A stretch of DNA of 64,000 nt. It comes from Panicum virgatum. Taxonomy: Eukaryota > Streptophyta > Magnoliopsida > Poales > Poaceae. Each line of letters opens with the position of its first letter. Position 1 is the first letter of the stretch. Below are positions 11,725 to 22,466 of the stretch, piece by piece. Made by a program: the position numbers and the translations under genes. The stretch is from assembly GCF_016808335.1 (NCBI RefSeq), contig NC_053145.1, positions 24,456,001-24,520,000 of the forward strand, in the 5' to 3' direction. The notes below the pieces were generated by a model that saw only the letters and a program-made list of their open reading frames with translations, did no database searches and had not been told where the DNA came from.

Positions 11725-11736
11725 GCTCTGATGCCA
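11725..11736 (-). other. Primer binding site of element A (initiator Met tRNA)
   Basis: On the minus strand TGGCATCAGAGC lies two bases after the LTR end. It matches the 3' end complement of plant initiator methionine tRNA (TGGTATCAGAGC) with one difference. This fixes the LTR boundary at 11739 and the strand of the element. Confidence 0.88.
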
Positions 11737-12238
11737 GCTGTGGCGGAACCACCCAAAACTACTGGGCCCGGGTGCACTGATCTTCGTTGCTAAGCAACTC
11801 TGACCCAATTTGGCACTCACCGGTAGTTCCTCGAGTGAAGCCTCGATAAAAGCCACGCTATTCCAGGATCAGCAGACAACACTCACACGAAGGTGAGCCC
11901 AGAGATTACAACACAAACCATTTCATACATCTCAGAGTGATTGCAGCGGAAAGAAAAATTTATTACAAACCATGTTCAGACTAGTGAAGTACTAAGGAGT
12001 TCCAACTCCTCAAATTATTCAAGTCTCAAAGTTCAGCGGAAGCATTAAAAGATAACTAACGAAAAACGTGACGCATCGGTAAAGCCCGTACGAATGCGTC
12101 ACTCAGCGGGAGGGTGATTAGCACTAGCTGAAGGGCCATCCCACTCAACCGACCAACCCGGAGGCAGAGTACAAGGCCAAGTAAGACTCGCAAACAGATC
12201 TTCAAAGTTAGTACCTGAAAAACAGTGCCACAAGCAAG

Positions 12239-12260
12239 GCTGAGTATACTAATACTCAGC
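12239..12260 (-). promoter_or_regulatory. LTR stem-loop of element A (right copy)
   Basis: This is the same 9-bp stem with 4-base loop as at 415-436, intact in both LTRs although surrounding bases differ by indels. Confidence 0.6.
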
Positions 12261-15200
12261 AAGACTGACCCGTCTCCGGATATAACATAGTCCGATAACT
12301 ATACATGCAAGCTTTTTGGTTGGAGAGGTTTGTTTGCCAAAAATGCCGCTAAGTGTTGATCCTTACTTTCAGGTTTTACTTAGCCAGATTCTAGTGGAAT
12401 CAACCATTCTAAGTTTGCAACTAACTCTACTCAAACATGGTAGAGCAACCATTTAATCAACCAGCAGTATTATCATCATCTGTTCCACTTGTTACTCTAT
12501 GTGACCGAAATCATTAAGCAATCTCATGCCGTGAGAGGCGGACGATTCCGAATCGAATTTCAACCTGGCCAGGGGAACCTAGACCACACGCATGGGGATT
12601 GACTTCGCTCCCGCCCACGCTACTTTTCCCCTTTCTTTCCAGTCCGTGGATCCGGCACACCCTCCCCGACTACAGAGTCCGACCACTCTGCACCCGTACG
12701 TCGCGACATAAAATAAACCCTACTTCTACAGGAGGGTGCGAGATCGTTCCACTCGCCGGTCCAATCAGGTACTTAAGCTTACCGATTACCATATTTCTCG
12801 GTATGTGGCTAGTACTTTCAAACGCTTAACAAAATGAGCCACACACCTCGACCTTAGCCATTTTGACTATACCAGCGGGGTATCACAACTACACAACCCC
12901 GCCCGTTGTCCTTACATTTCAACAGGAAATAAAAGTCAGTACAATTCCTATTGCTCGCGAGAGGCAGAACCACTCGACTTCTACCGTGCCTATTTAGCAT
13001 GGCAACTAGTCGATAAAAAGATCCGGTATCAAACATAGGTTCCTATGGATCATGCATCTAGGGTTCTCGATCAACGCCTAGAGAACTTATATGCAGAAAA
13101 CCAACTATTACCATACATTAGTAAATAGATAACAGAAGGTAATTCGGAAAAATAGTGGGATTATGCTCCGGGGCTTGCCTTCTTGGGCACTGTCAGGCAG
13201 AAAAACTTCGGGGGCTTGGCCCAGGTCTTGAGACAAGTTAGTACAGTTCAGATTAATCTCCTGCTCCGCACGAGAGTCCGCGGGCACCAGTTCGTAGTCT
13301 CCGTCCGCGAGATTAACCGTTTCTATATGCAATGCAAGATTATGAGTTATTCATGGATAACAATTTCTTTCCTTCACGATAAAGTTGTAGTCCACGTAAG
13401 TTAATTTAGTGCCGATTTCACATTTCATTGCATGGGCAATCGTTTATAGAGTAGTAAGCATAACTATGGTTATTCATGAATGAGTGGGGTTTTGGGTTTT
13501 CATTTTTAATTTCAACACATAACATGCTTTCATTATTTCTTAACATCACAACTACTAAAGAGCTAGTGATAAACACTAAAGTAACTCAGATTCAAAATAA
13601 GTAATTATGGTATAGATTTCAGCATTTAACCATAAAGCAAAAACTATAACTAATCATGCAAATGGATTACTCTAGTTACTTCATATTTTTGTACAGAATG
13701 TTCCACATGGATTCTGATGCTACAAATTTTATGCAAGCAACTTCAAAGCATACACTCAGTACTGAAATTTTTCCAGATTTTATACACTTATATAGCAGAG
13801 GTGATAAAAAGATTAAAAACGGCAAGCCATTAACAAAGATTAAATCTACAGAAAGTTTTACTAAGGATTTGGTTCTCAAATTTTTACCAGAGACTAGTAC
13901 TGAGTTAAACATACTCCAGAAAATTTTTCAAGATTTAACTCACTATACTAAATTAGTTATTCAGTTAACTTAACATGAGTTTGCATAATTTTCTCAAGAT
14001 GTATTTGACCAGCATTGCATCTGAACTTTTTATCAAGGGTAGAACATACTCTAAGCAAGATCATGCCCAAAAATAAAGATCAGAAACATTGTAGATTTCT
14101 CAGAACAAAAATAGTAACCCTAACCATAAGATGCTAAGCATGATTATTCGACAAAGCCAAACTCAGTAACTGCAGCTCAAAATTTTTACATAGGGACACA
14201 GAGCTAAAAAGAGACTCAGAAATAAATATGGATTTTTCCGAGCATAACAACTATATATGAGGAATTAAGTTGATTAAACAAGCATAAATCATGGTATATA
14301 GCAAATGAACTCTAATAAATTTGAAATTTAGAGACTTACAGGGATTCAGTGGCACAAGACTTTAGTAAAATTTTCAGAGCAAGTTCATGTACATATTTTC
14401 CAGAATTAAATCGAGAGTGCTAAACAACAGATTAGAGAATCTTGATTGTTCTAACATGATAACTGTTTTGGGTTTGATGTCATTTTTTTACTGTGATCTT
14501 AGCATCCCACTTAGTTATAAACATATCCAAAAATCAATGTCATTTGATGAGCAGAAACTTCATGAACATGCATAAGGTGATTTCTTTCTTAATCTTTTCC
14601 CTAGATTAAATTCGGTTGAGTTTCTGCAAAATGTGAATGTTACAAAATTTGTAGATTTTGTTACAGGATTCCAGATCAGTTTGAGTTTGCATTTTTCTGA
14701 TTTTTCTGTGATTTGTTTCGCATTTTAGAAGTTCACTGGTATACACTGTAAAAACTTGCAGAGACCACCCCTTGAACGAAAAAAAGAAATTACAAACGGG
14801 TCCTTCGGCCGGCCTTCTCCCGCCGTGGCATCTTGCCGGTGGTGTTCTGCGGTGCAGGGCTTACCGGTGCTGCCACGGGGAGGCGGCGTGGGGGGAGAAA
14901 GGATCGAGGAACACCTACCCTGGTCGACGTTCGAGCGATTGGAGCACAGGTTCAAGCTCGTCGGCGTTGATGGCGGGTCGGTTGTTCGGTTCGCCGGCGC
15001 TGGAGGCGAAGGAGGCTTGGGGTAGGGGACAAGGCGCGCACGAGCACCGCGTGAGCCTCGTGGATGCCTTCTGGGGTAGCTATCGGGCTCGGTCTTCCCC
15101 GGAGCTGGCCGGGTCCGCGGTGAGCCCGAGCTCGCCGGCGGCGGCGCAAAAGGGTAACGGCGTCGGGAGGGGGTTTGGGTTCGATTCTGCGCGCGTGGAG

Positions 15201-15356
15201 CGTAACTGGGATGGTGGCAAAGCTGTTGCGGTGGTCGGAGGGGGCAATGTGGGGCTGGGCTAGCCGGTCCCGCGCGAGCTGGATCTCGGCGGCCATGGCG
15301 GAGCGGCGGGAGGAGAAGAAGGGGAGAAGGGGCGCGACTGCGGGTGTTCTGGGGGT

Positions 15357-15364
15357 CTTTATAG
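15357..15364 (-). promoter_or_regulatory. Probable TATA box of element A 5' LTR
   Basis: CTATAAAG on the minus strand lies just upstream of a GC-rich stretch. This copy is the one positioned to transcribe the element. Confidence 0.5.
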
Positions 15365-16139
15365 GCCACAGAGCTCCTGGGTGAGGAAAGGAGTGACTGG
15401 GGGCGGTCGATTCGGCCTGGGCGAGTCGACGGCGAGCGGGCGGAGGAGGCAGCGGCGCGGCGCATGGCTGGGGGCGTCGTGGCTGCTCGGGAGCGGCCTG
15501 GACGCGTGTGGGCGTGGGAGGGCGCCAAGGGGCAGGCCAGGTGGCGCTAAACGGTTTCCCCGGGTCCATTTGGCCGCGGGCGCGCGGTGGACGAAGTCCA
15601 CCGGCGGCGTACGGCGGGCGGCGGGGAAAACAGAGCACCGGGAGAGAGAGAGATGGAGATGGGGGCTCTTTTGTGATTTCTGAAATTTCCAGGGACCTCT
15701 CGGTAAACTAAAATTTTCTCCTAATTAGAGGGCTCAAATGGAAAAGTGTTGAATACCATTTTTGCATAACTTTTCAAGATCTACAACTTTTGTGTTATGC
15801 AAATTTTCATTTGAAAATCACATTTTGAACTATTGGCACATTTGCATATTTGCACAAAAGGACTTTAGTTTTATTCAGTTTTTTTTGACTTGATTTTGGC
15901 TGAAGTTCAATTGAGCACATGTCAATTGAAACACCTCTCATGAGCCAACAAAAATTTTGTGCACATTTTTGAATTAAATTTTGAATAGCTTTTCACTCCT
16001 TTTTTTTTTCTTTAATTTCTTTTGTATGATTTGTCTTTTATTTGGTCCTTTCTCTTTAAATTAATTTCTCAAATTTTTCTTTAACTTTAACTAAGGTACA
16101 TTGATTGGATTTAAAGGTGCTAACACCTGAGGTGTCACA

Positions 16140-18388
16140 CAGCACATACACATACATGCAAACAAAAGCAAAAGCTAAGAAACAGTACAACATTACATAA
16201 AAACAGCAAACAAAACAGAGCTAGAACTATTCTACGTGTTACAATGATCGCGTGGGCGCGAAAAACCACCTAAAACGGATATAAAACGACAAAGATAAGG
16301 CTAAAACAAGGTTCCAGGGACCTATCTGCAAGAAAATTGAAGTTGCAGGGGCTCAGGAACAAAAAACCAGGGACCTATACATGATTAAACTATAGATCTA
16401 GGGTTTAGGCTGCAAAACCACACGTCCAGGGACTGCGGGCACGATTTTACAGAAGCTCAGGGTCTAAAACGTAAAGAAAAGGGCATAACTGTAAATACTT
16501 TTGAACTAACGTGGACTATGGGTTGATTCCCGAAAAGTCCAGGGACTCTTTAGCAAAAAGACCAGAGCGAAGCGGTATCTTCTATTTTTGGCCACCGGAT
16601 CCAGATCTGGCGACTTAGGTCTAAACGGGGCACGATCTAATCTCACACATCGGCTTTGGATCGGACAATCGGGAGAGTTGGGCGTGGGGAGCGACGGCGG
16701 AAGCGCTGGTACGCTGCGGCGCACGGTAGTGGGGGTCGCCGGAGTTCGCCGTTTCTGGCCATCTGTGGGTCAAAACGGCCGGGATTTGGGTCAGGGAGGA
16801 TCTACGCGTCATGCGTGACCCACCCGTGGCATCAGCTAGACTCGGGGTGGCTCAGGGGCGTGGATGCGTCAGCGGCAGCGGCTCTGCGTGCTGGGAGCCT
16901 GCAGGCGTGGGGTGTTCGGGCCGTGCTAGTGCTGGGTTCAGCGTGCAAAAGCGTCAGGGCACACGCGCAAGACGCGACACGCCCTATAATGTGCTCTGTG
17001 GGGCTGATCGTGCAGCGTAGCGTTGGCTCGCCGTGGCGCGGCAGCGCTGGGTCGCCAGTGCGCGGGGTCTGGGCAAAAAGGGTGTGCCACGGGTGATGCT
17101 AACTAGCACAAAAGGACCAGGAGGGGACGCTGGTGCTCACCGAGGGTGCAGATCGGGCTGGAAGGCCGGGCAGAGTCGACGGTGACGTTGACCGGCGGCG
17201 GAGCAGAGGTGGAGCTCATGGACCGGGGTGCTGCGGTGGTCCTCTGGGCGTCTGGGCTGCAGGGCTCGACTCGCGGTGTCGCTGGGAAGAAGCACAAGGG
17301 GGTCAGAGAGGTCCATGGTTCCACGGCGGCGAGCAATTCCAGCGGCGGGCCGTGTTACCTATGATGGCGCTCCGGTGAAATTCCGGCGCAGGCGAGGTCC
17401 GAGGTCGGGGCAGCAAGCCCGGGGGCCGTCCTGGGCACGGGGCGGAGCTGCTGCGCGGCTCTGGGAAAGCTGTGGCACGGCGGAGCAAGGTAGGCGTGAT
17501 GTTGCGGTGCTGTGGCGGCGATGGCGTGGCGAGATGGGTGCGCAGAAGGGTGCGTCGATGCCAAATAAAGGAGGCGGCTAGGGTTTGGACGTGCGTGCCT
17601 CAAAAGGAAGGCCGGCGAGGATCGCGGCCGTGATCTGTGCGCGGGTAAAGCGGATTGCCCAACGGCTCGGCATGATCTGGTTCAAGGGGTGCGGCTTCTA
17701 GAAGGAACGAGGTGCGGGTCGGGCTGACTAGTTGGCCTGCGGGGGTCGGGGTCGGTCCACGGCGCGAGGGAGGTCCACAATGCAGCGGCAGGCTGAGCGG
17801 AGCAGAGGGCGCTCGGTGTGGGGGGGGAAGAAGGAAGGAAGGTGGAAGAAAGGGCGCTGACGGGTGGGCCAGCGTCGGTAGGGAGAGGAGCGGGGCGCAG
17901 GCGAGCACGTAGCTGCGGGAGTGCGGCTGACAGGCGGGCCCGCCCTGTCAGTCGGGGGCGCACGTGTGAAGCAGGCTGAGCGAGCAAGCAACACGGGGAG
18001 CTGCTGGGCTGTGGGCGCTGGCTTGCTGGGACAGAGCGGAGCAGGCCACGCAGAAGGGAAAAGGAGCTGGGCCGGTCGACTAGGCTGCTGGGTTGCCTGG
18101 GTTGGATTTCGGGTTTCTTTCCTTTCCTTTTCTTTTCCTTTTCTTTTTCTAACTCCACTCAAATCTATTTGAATTCAAAACAAGTTTGAATTCAAACTCC
18201 TATGCACTCAACCAAATAAAACTTATGCACCAGCATGCATGCACAAACAAGTTTAAACCTAGAAAAATTTTAATACCTTGTGAAAAACAAGTAGATTAAA
18301 TGCGAGCTATGCAAAGGAAAACCTTATAAACTTTATTAAAGCCAATTGAATTTATTATAAAAGCTGGAATTTAAATTAGGGTGTTATA
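16140..18388 (-). repeat. 3' LTR of element B (visible part)
   Basis: It matches about 24967-27230 throughout and ends GGGTGTTATA like its partner (a CA to TA change in both). Its left part lies beyond element A, outside the window. A pyrimidine-rich simple tract (TTCCTTTTC repeats) is at 18118-18150 and again at 26961-26993. The GC-rich frames at 16500-18160 are LTR sequence, not genes. Confidence 0.9.
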
Positions 18389-18401
18389 AACCCTACCCCT
18401 T
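18389..18401 (-). other. Polypurine tract of element B
   Basis: On the minus strand AAGGGGTAGGGTT directly precedes the LTR. The preceding CTCGGGGACGAGATTCC closely resembles the same position in element A, so the tract and its upstream flank are conserved between the two families. Confidence 0.75.
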
Positions 18402-18423
18402 ATAGGAATCTCGTCCCCGAGAT

Positions 18424-18639
18424 TCAGCTGGACTGGCTAGCAAAGAGATCTGGATATGTGTTCCTCAGCTCATCTTCTCGCTCCCATGTAGCCTCAGCTT
18501 CACTGTGATGCTTCCATTGGACCTGGCACATCTTGATGCGCTTGTTCCGGGTAACTCTCTCCGATGTCTCCAGAATCTTCACCGGATGCTCAGTATAGGT
18601 TAGATCTTCCTGCACCTTTAACCCATCCAGTGGTGCCTA
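18424..18639 (-). pseudogene. Element B chromodomain
   Basis: The final part of pol encodes YTEHPVKILE, IKMCQVQWKHHSEAEATW and EREDELRNTYPDLF, a chromodomain similar to that of element A. It ends at a natural TGA (18426-18424) 25 bases before the polypurine tract. It is cut off from integrase by a TAG at 18639-18637. Confidence 0.86.
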
Positions 18640-19263
18640 CTCCTCAGGTACTCGCAGACATTTCCTCAGCTCAGAGATATGGAAGACATCATGTACTCCG
18701 GAGAGATCAGTGGGCAACTCTAGGCGATAAACAACTTTGCCTTTCCCGTCCAGCACCTTGAATGGACCAATGTACCTTGGTTCTAATTTCCCTTTTATAT
18801 TAAACCTACGGATTCCCCGCATTGGTGACACCTTCAAGTACACATAATCGTTCACCTTGAAGGTTAAATCCCTTCTGCTACCGTCTACATGGCTTTTCTG
18901 CCGAGACTGTGCGATCCGCAAATTTTCCCGCACTACCTGTACCAGCTGCTCTGCATCCTCAATAATCTCAGGTCCGAACACCTTCTTTTCTCCAACCTGA
19001 TCCCAATACAGAGGAGTCCTGCACTTCCGACCATACAGAGCCTCGAAGGGGGATTTCTTCAGACTGGCCTGGTAGCTGTTGTTATATGAAAACTCAACAT
19101 ACGGCAGGCACTTATCCCAACTGGTACCATACTGAATGGCACATGCTCTCAGCATATCCTCCAACACTTGGTTGGTTCTCTCTGTCTGAGGATGGTAAGC
19201 GGTACTAAAATGCAGCTTCGTATCCAAAGAGTCATGAAGCTGCTCCTAGAACCGTGAAGTGAA
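18640..19263 (-). pseudogene. Element B integrase, catalytic core end and C-terminus
   Basis: The frame carries the catalytic glutamate in AYHPQTERTNQ, then SYNNSYQASLKKSPFEALYG, LYWDQVGEKKVFGPE and VFHISELRKCL. Compared with element I (HPQTDGQTERTNQ) a 12-base in-frame deletion removes four residues just before the glutamate, so the distance from the second D is 31 instead of 35. A TAG at 19248-19246 replaces the tryptophan codon in FWEQ. Both changes would abolish activity. Confidence 0.88.
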
Positions 19264-19923
19264 CTAAGATCCTCTATCAGATATGATCTTCTTGGTCACA
19301 CCATGCAGACAGACAATCCGGGAGATGTACAACTCTGCAAGTCTGGCACCGGAGTAAGTAGTGTTCACTGGAATGAAGTGAGCAACCTTCGCCAAACGGT
19401 CCACTACTACCCATATAGAGTTGTACCCCTGCGGAGTACGAGGCAATCCCACTATGAAATCCATCGTGATCTCCCATTTCCACTCGGGAATCTTCAACGG
19501 CTGGAACAAACCAGCTGGCCTCTGATGCTCTGCGTTCACACGCTGACCTGTGTCGCAGATGGCCACATACTCGGCGACTGAACGCTTCATCCCGGGACAC
19601 CAGAAATGCTCCTTAAGATCATAGTACATCTTAGTACTGCCCGGATGAATAGAGTAAGCCGTATCATGAGCCTCACTCAGAATCAACTTCCTGAGATCAT
19701 TCCCCTCTGGCACACAAATCCGGTTCTTGTACCACAAAGTGCCCTGATCGTCCTCTCCGAAATGAGGAGCCTTGCCTTTCTTGAGCAACTCCCGGATCTC
19801 CTGAAGCTTCTCATCATGACTCTGATGCTGTCTGATCTCTACCTCAATGGTGGGTTCGGCTTCGAATGAGCACTCGAAGTATGATGCACGAAACCCAAGC
19901 TCAACTTCTCGAACTCCTCGCAT
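19264..19923 (-). pseudogene. Element B integrase, zinc-binding and core start
   Basis: Motifs include HPGSTKMYYDLKEHFW, YVAICDTGQRVNAEHQRPAG, EWKWEITMDFIVGLP, GYNSIWVVVDRLAKVAHF and KKIISDRGS. The second cysteine of the zinc motif is changed (CDTGQ instead of CDTCQ), which should damage the N-terminal domain. The frame ends at a TAG (19266-19264) where element I has CAG. It is in a different frame from the RNase H because one base is missing near 19870 (SSAHSKPNP instead of SSAAFEA). Confidence 0.88.
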
Positions 19924-20060
19924 AACTCCTGAGGCATTTGGAAAGCCATGGCCATGTTGACATAGCTTCTTCTGCTCAGAGCGTCTGCCACAACATTGGC
20001 CTTTCCCGGATGATAGTGAATCTCCAGGTCATAATCCTTGACCAGCTCTAACCATCTTCT

Positions 20061-20525
20061 CTACCGCATATTCAGCTCATTCTGCGTGAAAATATACTTG
20101 AGGCTCTTGTGATCGGTGTAGATATCACACTGCTGCCCGAACAAGTAATGCCTCCAAATCTTCAGAGCATGCAGAACTGTGGCTAACTCAAGATCATGAG
20201 TTGGATAATTCAGCTCATGCCGGCGTAACTGCCGTGAAGCATAAGCAATCACTCTGCCCTCCTGCATCAGAACACAACCAAGACCATCCTTCGAAGCATC
20301 ACAATGCACCGTGAACCTCTTGCTCTGGTCTGGTAGAGTAAGGACGGGCGCCGTAGTCAACCTCTTCTTTAGCTCATCAAAGGCCATCTGACACTCATCA
20401 GTCCATATGAAATCCGCACTCTTATCTTGCAGAGAAGTCAAGGGCTTCGCGATTTTGGAGAAATTCTCAATGAACCTCCGATAATATCCTGCTAAGCCCA
20501 AGAATGACCGGATTTCCTTCATCAT
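20061..20525 (-). pseudogene. Element B reverse transcriptase connection and RNase H
   Basis: The product has [40 protein letters not shown] (RNase H catalytic DAS), [37 protein letters not shown] and [18 protein letters not shown]. It is bounded upstream by a TAG (20528-20526) and downstream by a TAG (20063-20061). Both positions are CAG in element I. It is in the same frame as the protease and polymerase upstream. Confidence 0.92.
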
Positions 20526-20675
20526 CTACGGTGTCTTCCACTCGAGCACATCCTTCACCTTGCTCGGATCAATTGCAATGCCTCCCTTGGAGATGATATG
20601 ACCGAGGAATGGAACCTTGTCAATCCAGAACTCACACTTGCTGAACTTAGCATACAGCTGATGCTCCCTCAATCT

Positions 20676-21830
20676 CTACAACACGAGCTTCAGATGAACT
20701 TCATGCTCTGCCTCTGACTTGGAAAAGATCAGGATATCATCAATAAAGATCACCACGAAGACATCTAGATAATCCATGAAAACCTTGTTCATCAGGTGCA
20801 TGAAGAAAGCCGGGGCATTAGTCAAGCCGAAAGACATGACTGTGTACTCATACAGCCCGTACTTGCAGGTGAATGCCATCTTCAGAATATCCTCAGGACG
20901 GATCCTCAGCTGAAAATAACCCGAACGCAAATCAATCTTCGAGAATACACAAGCACCTCGAAGCAGATCAAAAAGATCATCAATACGGGGCAGTGGATGC
21001 TTGTTCTTGATGGTAACTACGTTCAGATCCCGATAATCGACGCACATTCTCTTCGAACCGTCCTTCTTCTCCACTAACAACACCGGAAAAGCCCAAGGAG
21101 AGAAGCTGCGACGGATATAGCCCTTGGCTAGCAACTCATCTATAGTCTTCTTAACTTCCTCATGCTCGATAGGTGCCATACGGTAGGGCCGCTTCGCAAT
21201 AGGAGCTGCGCCAGGCAAGAGATCAATAGAAAACTCAATGTCGCGTTCAGGCGGCATACCTGGCCAATCATCCGGAAAGACGTCCGGGATTTCAGACACT
21301 ATGCGAATACCATCCTTGGGTCGAGCCTCCATCTGATGAAGATATCCAGAATTCTGTGTAGCACTGACTGTCACCTCTTGGCCATCAAATGCTGACAAGT
21401 GAACTGTCCGCTGAGCACAATCAATACAGACTCCCCATCTGGTAAGGGTCTCCATGCCCAAAATCACATCTATCCTCGAGGAATCAATGACGATCAAACC
21501 AGTGCAGAATTCTACCCCCCTTATGATAATACTAACTCTGGAGCATATAGAGCAGGTATGTATCTGGCCCCCAGGCGAGGTAACTACCATAGCTGTCCTC
21601 ATACAAGAAACTGGTATATGATGCTGCTCGGCAAATGACTTGGTAATGAATGAATGAGTAGCACCGGTATCGGAAAGCACTGTAGCAGGGTGGGAGTTGA
21701 ACATGAACGTACCAATAACCACGCTAGGAGCCTCGACTGCTGACTCAGCCGTCACGTGGTTCACCCTCCCCTGAAGTGGCGCCCTGGGTTGAGCTGGGCG
21801 CCCCTGCTGTCCCGCCTGCACCTTCCGGGG
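20676..21830 (-). pseudogene. Element B protease and reverse transcriptase
   Basis: A 1.1 kb open stretch holds the retropepsin ([16 protein letters not shown] with D-T-G, then [15 protein letters not shown]) and the polymerase. Polymerase motifs are [76 protein letters not shown] and [13 protein letters not shown]. It ends at a TAG (20678-20676) that is CAG in element I, just before [17 protein letters not shown]. The sequence is continuous in frame with the gag zinc knuckle upstream, so Gag and Pol are a single frame in this family. Confidence 0.93.
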
Positions 21831-22346
21831 GCAAGAGTTGGCGTAGTGCCCCGGCTGGCCACAGTGATAGCACGAGCGGGGGAGTGCTGGAGCCTGCTAT
21901 CTGGCAGGAGGAGCTGCCTGCCATGGAGCCTGAGGTGCTGGTGGAGCGGCACGAGCCGGAGGTGCTGGAAACCTCTGACCCTGGCCCGCCTGCTATTGCT
22001 GTCGAGGCGGGTACTACTGCGGTCGCTGCTGGTACTGCTGGGGCGGCCGGTACTGCTGCTGCTACTATGGCGGCTGGAAGCGGGGATGGGTGTTGCTGCC
22101 GGAAGCAACTGGAGTGATCTTCCTCTTCTTATCCTCCATCTCCCTGTGGTTACGCTCCGTGTTGAGCGCGCTATCAACCAGATGGTTGAAGTCATCGAAG
22201 TGGAGGTTGAGCAGTGCGTACTAGATGTAGTCCTCAAGACCATCCATGAAGTGCTCCCGCTTCTCGCGGTCATCCGCGACCTCGGTAGGGGCGTAGCGAG
22301 CAAGCTGAAGGAAATGGTCACGGTACTCCGTCACCGTCATAGTCCC
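21831..22346 (-). pseudogene. Element B gag exon 2 (capsid end, Gln-rich region, zinc knuckle)
   Basis: After the intron the frame continues GTMTVTEYRDHFLQLARYAP, KREHFMDGLEDY, FDDFNHLVDSALNTE, KRKITPVASGSNT, then a Gln/Pro-rich stretch and the knuckle [14 protein letters not shown] near 21875-21834. No frameshift occurs. Six in-frame TAG codons are present (ending at 22221, 22065, 22062, 22014, 21993 and 21897), all at places where glutamine is expected. The frame runs straight into the protease. Confidence 0.9.
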
Positions 22347-22466
22347 CTGAAGTGAAAAAGAAGGATGTATGACGAAGGATTAGCTTAGCTTTTCCTATTT
22401 CAAAAAGATAGAACAAGGGAGGTCTTAGCTCAAAAGGAAATGCTGAAGGATTATATCTGGATTTAC
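22347..22466 (-). other. GT-AG intron in element B gag
   Basis: Comparison of reading frames shows 120 bases interrupting gag between ALKQ-type and GTMTVTEY codons, in phase 0. On the minus strand it starts GTAAAT and ends with a pyrimidine-rich stretch and CACTTCAG. A branch-point-like GCTAATCC lies about 33 bases upstream of the AG. Read through, the frame stops at TAA within the intron. Element I has a homologous intron at the same codon boundary. Confidence 0.8.

Larger units (their letters stand above)
1..16139 (-). mobile_element. Element A: Ty3/gypsy chromovirus (Tekay/Del type, RIRE3/RIRE8-like)
   Basis: This is a full LTR retrotransposon on the minus strand; only about 81 bases of its 3' LTR lie left of the window. 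The order on the minus strand is 5' LTR (16139-11739), primer binding site (11736-11725), long leader with an extra ORF, gag, protease, reverse transcriptase, RNase H, integrase, chromodomain, polypurine tract and 3' LTR (4272-1). The order of domains with integrase last and a chromodomain is that of plant chromoviruses. The 4.4 kb LTRs and the upstream ORF resemble the rice RIRE3/RIRE8 group as I recall it. Total length is about 16.2 kb. It is inserted into the left LTR of element B, because the sequence resuming at 16140 matches B's right LTR from about 24967. The coding region is broken only by small indels. Confidence 0.93.
11739..16139 (-). repeat. 5' LTR of element A (right copy, complete, 4401 bp)
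   Basis: On the plus strand it runs from TGTGGCGGAACC to GGTGTCACA, so both ends have the TG..CA termini. It pairs with 1-4272. A minus-strand TATA-like CTATAAAG lies at 15364-15357 and the conserved hairpin at 12239-12260. The first bases after the right end (16140-16144, CAGCA) are the likely target-site copy; the matching site in B's other LTR reads CAACA. The left copy of the target site is outside the window. Confidence 0.93.

Noticed and set aside
11725..11736. tRNA-like matches near LTR ends (also 30284, 41798 and 53482)
   Set aside because: They are primer binding sites complementary to tRNA ends, not tRNA genes; no cloverleaf surrounds them.
16500..18160. GC-rich open frames, with partners at 25300-26950 and 58020-59270
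   Set aside because: These are the GC-rich transcribed parts of B-family LTRs; frames are not conserved among the three copies.
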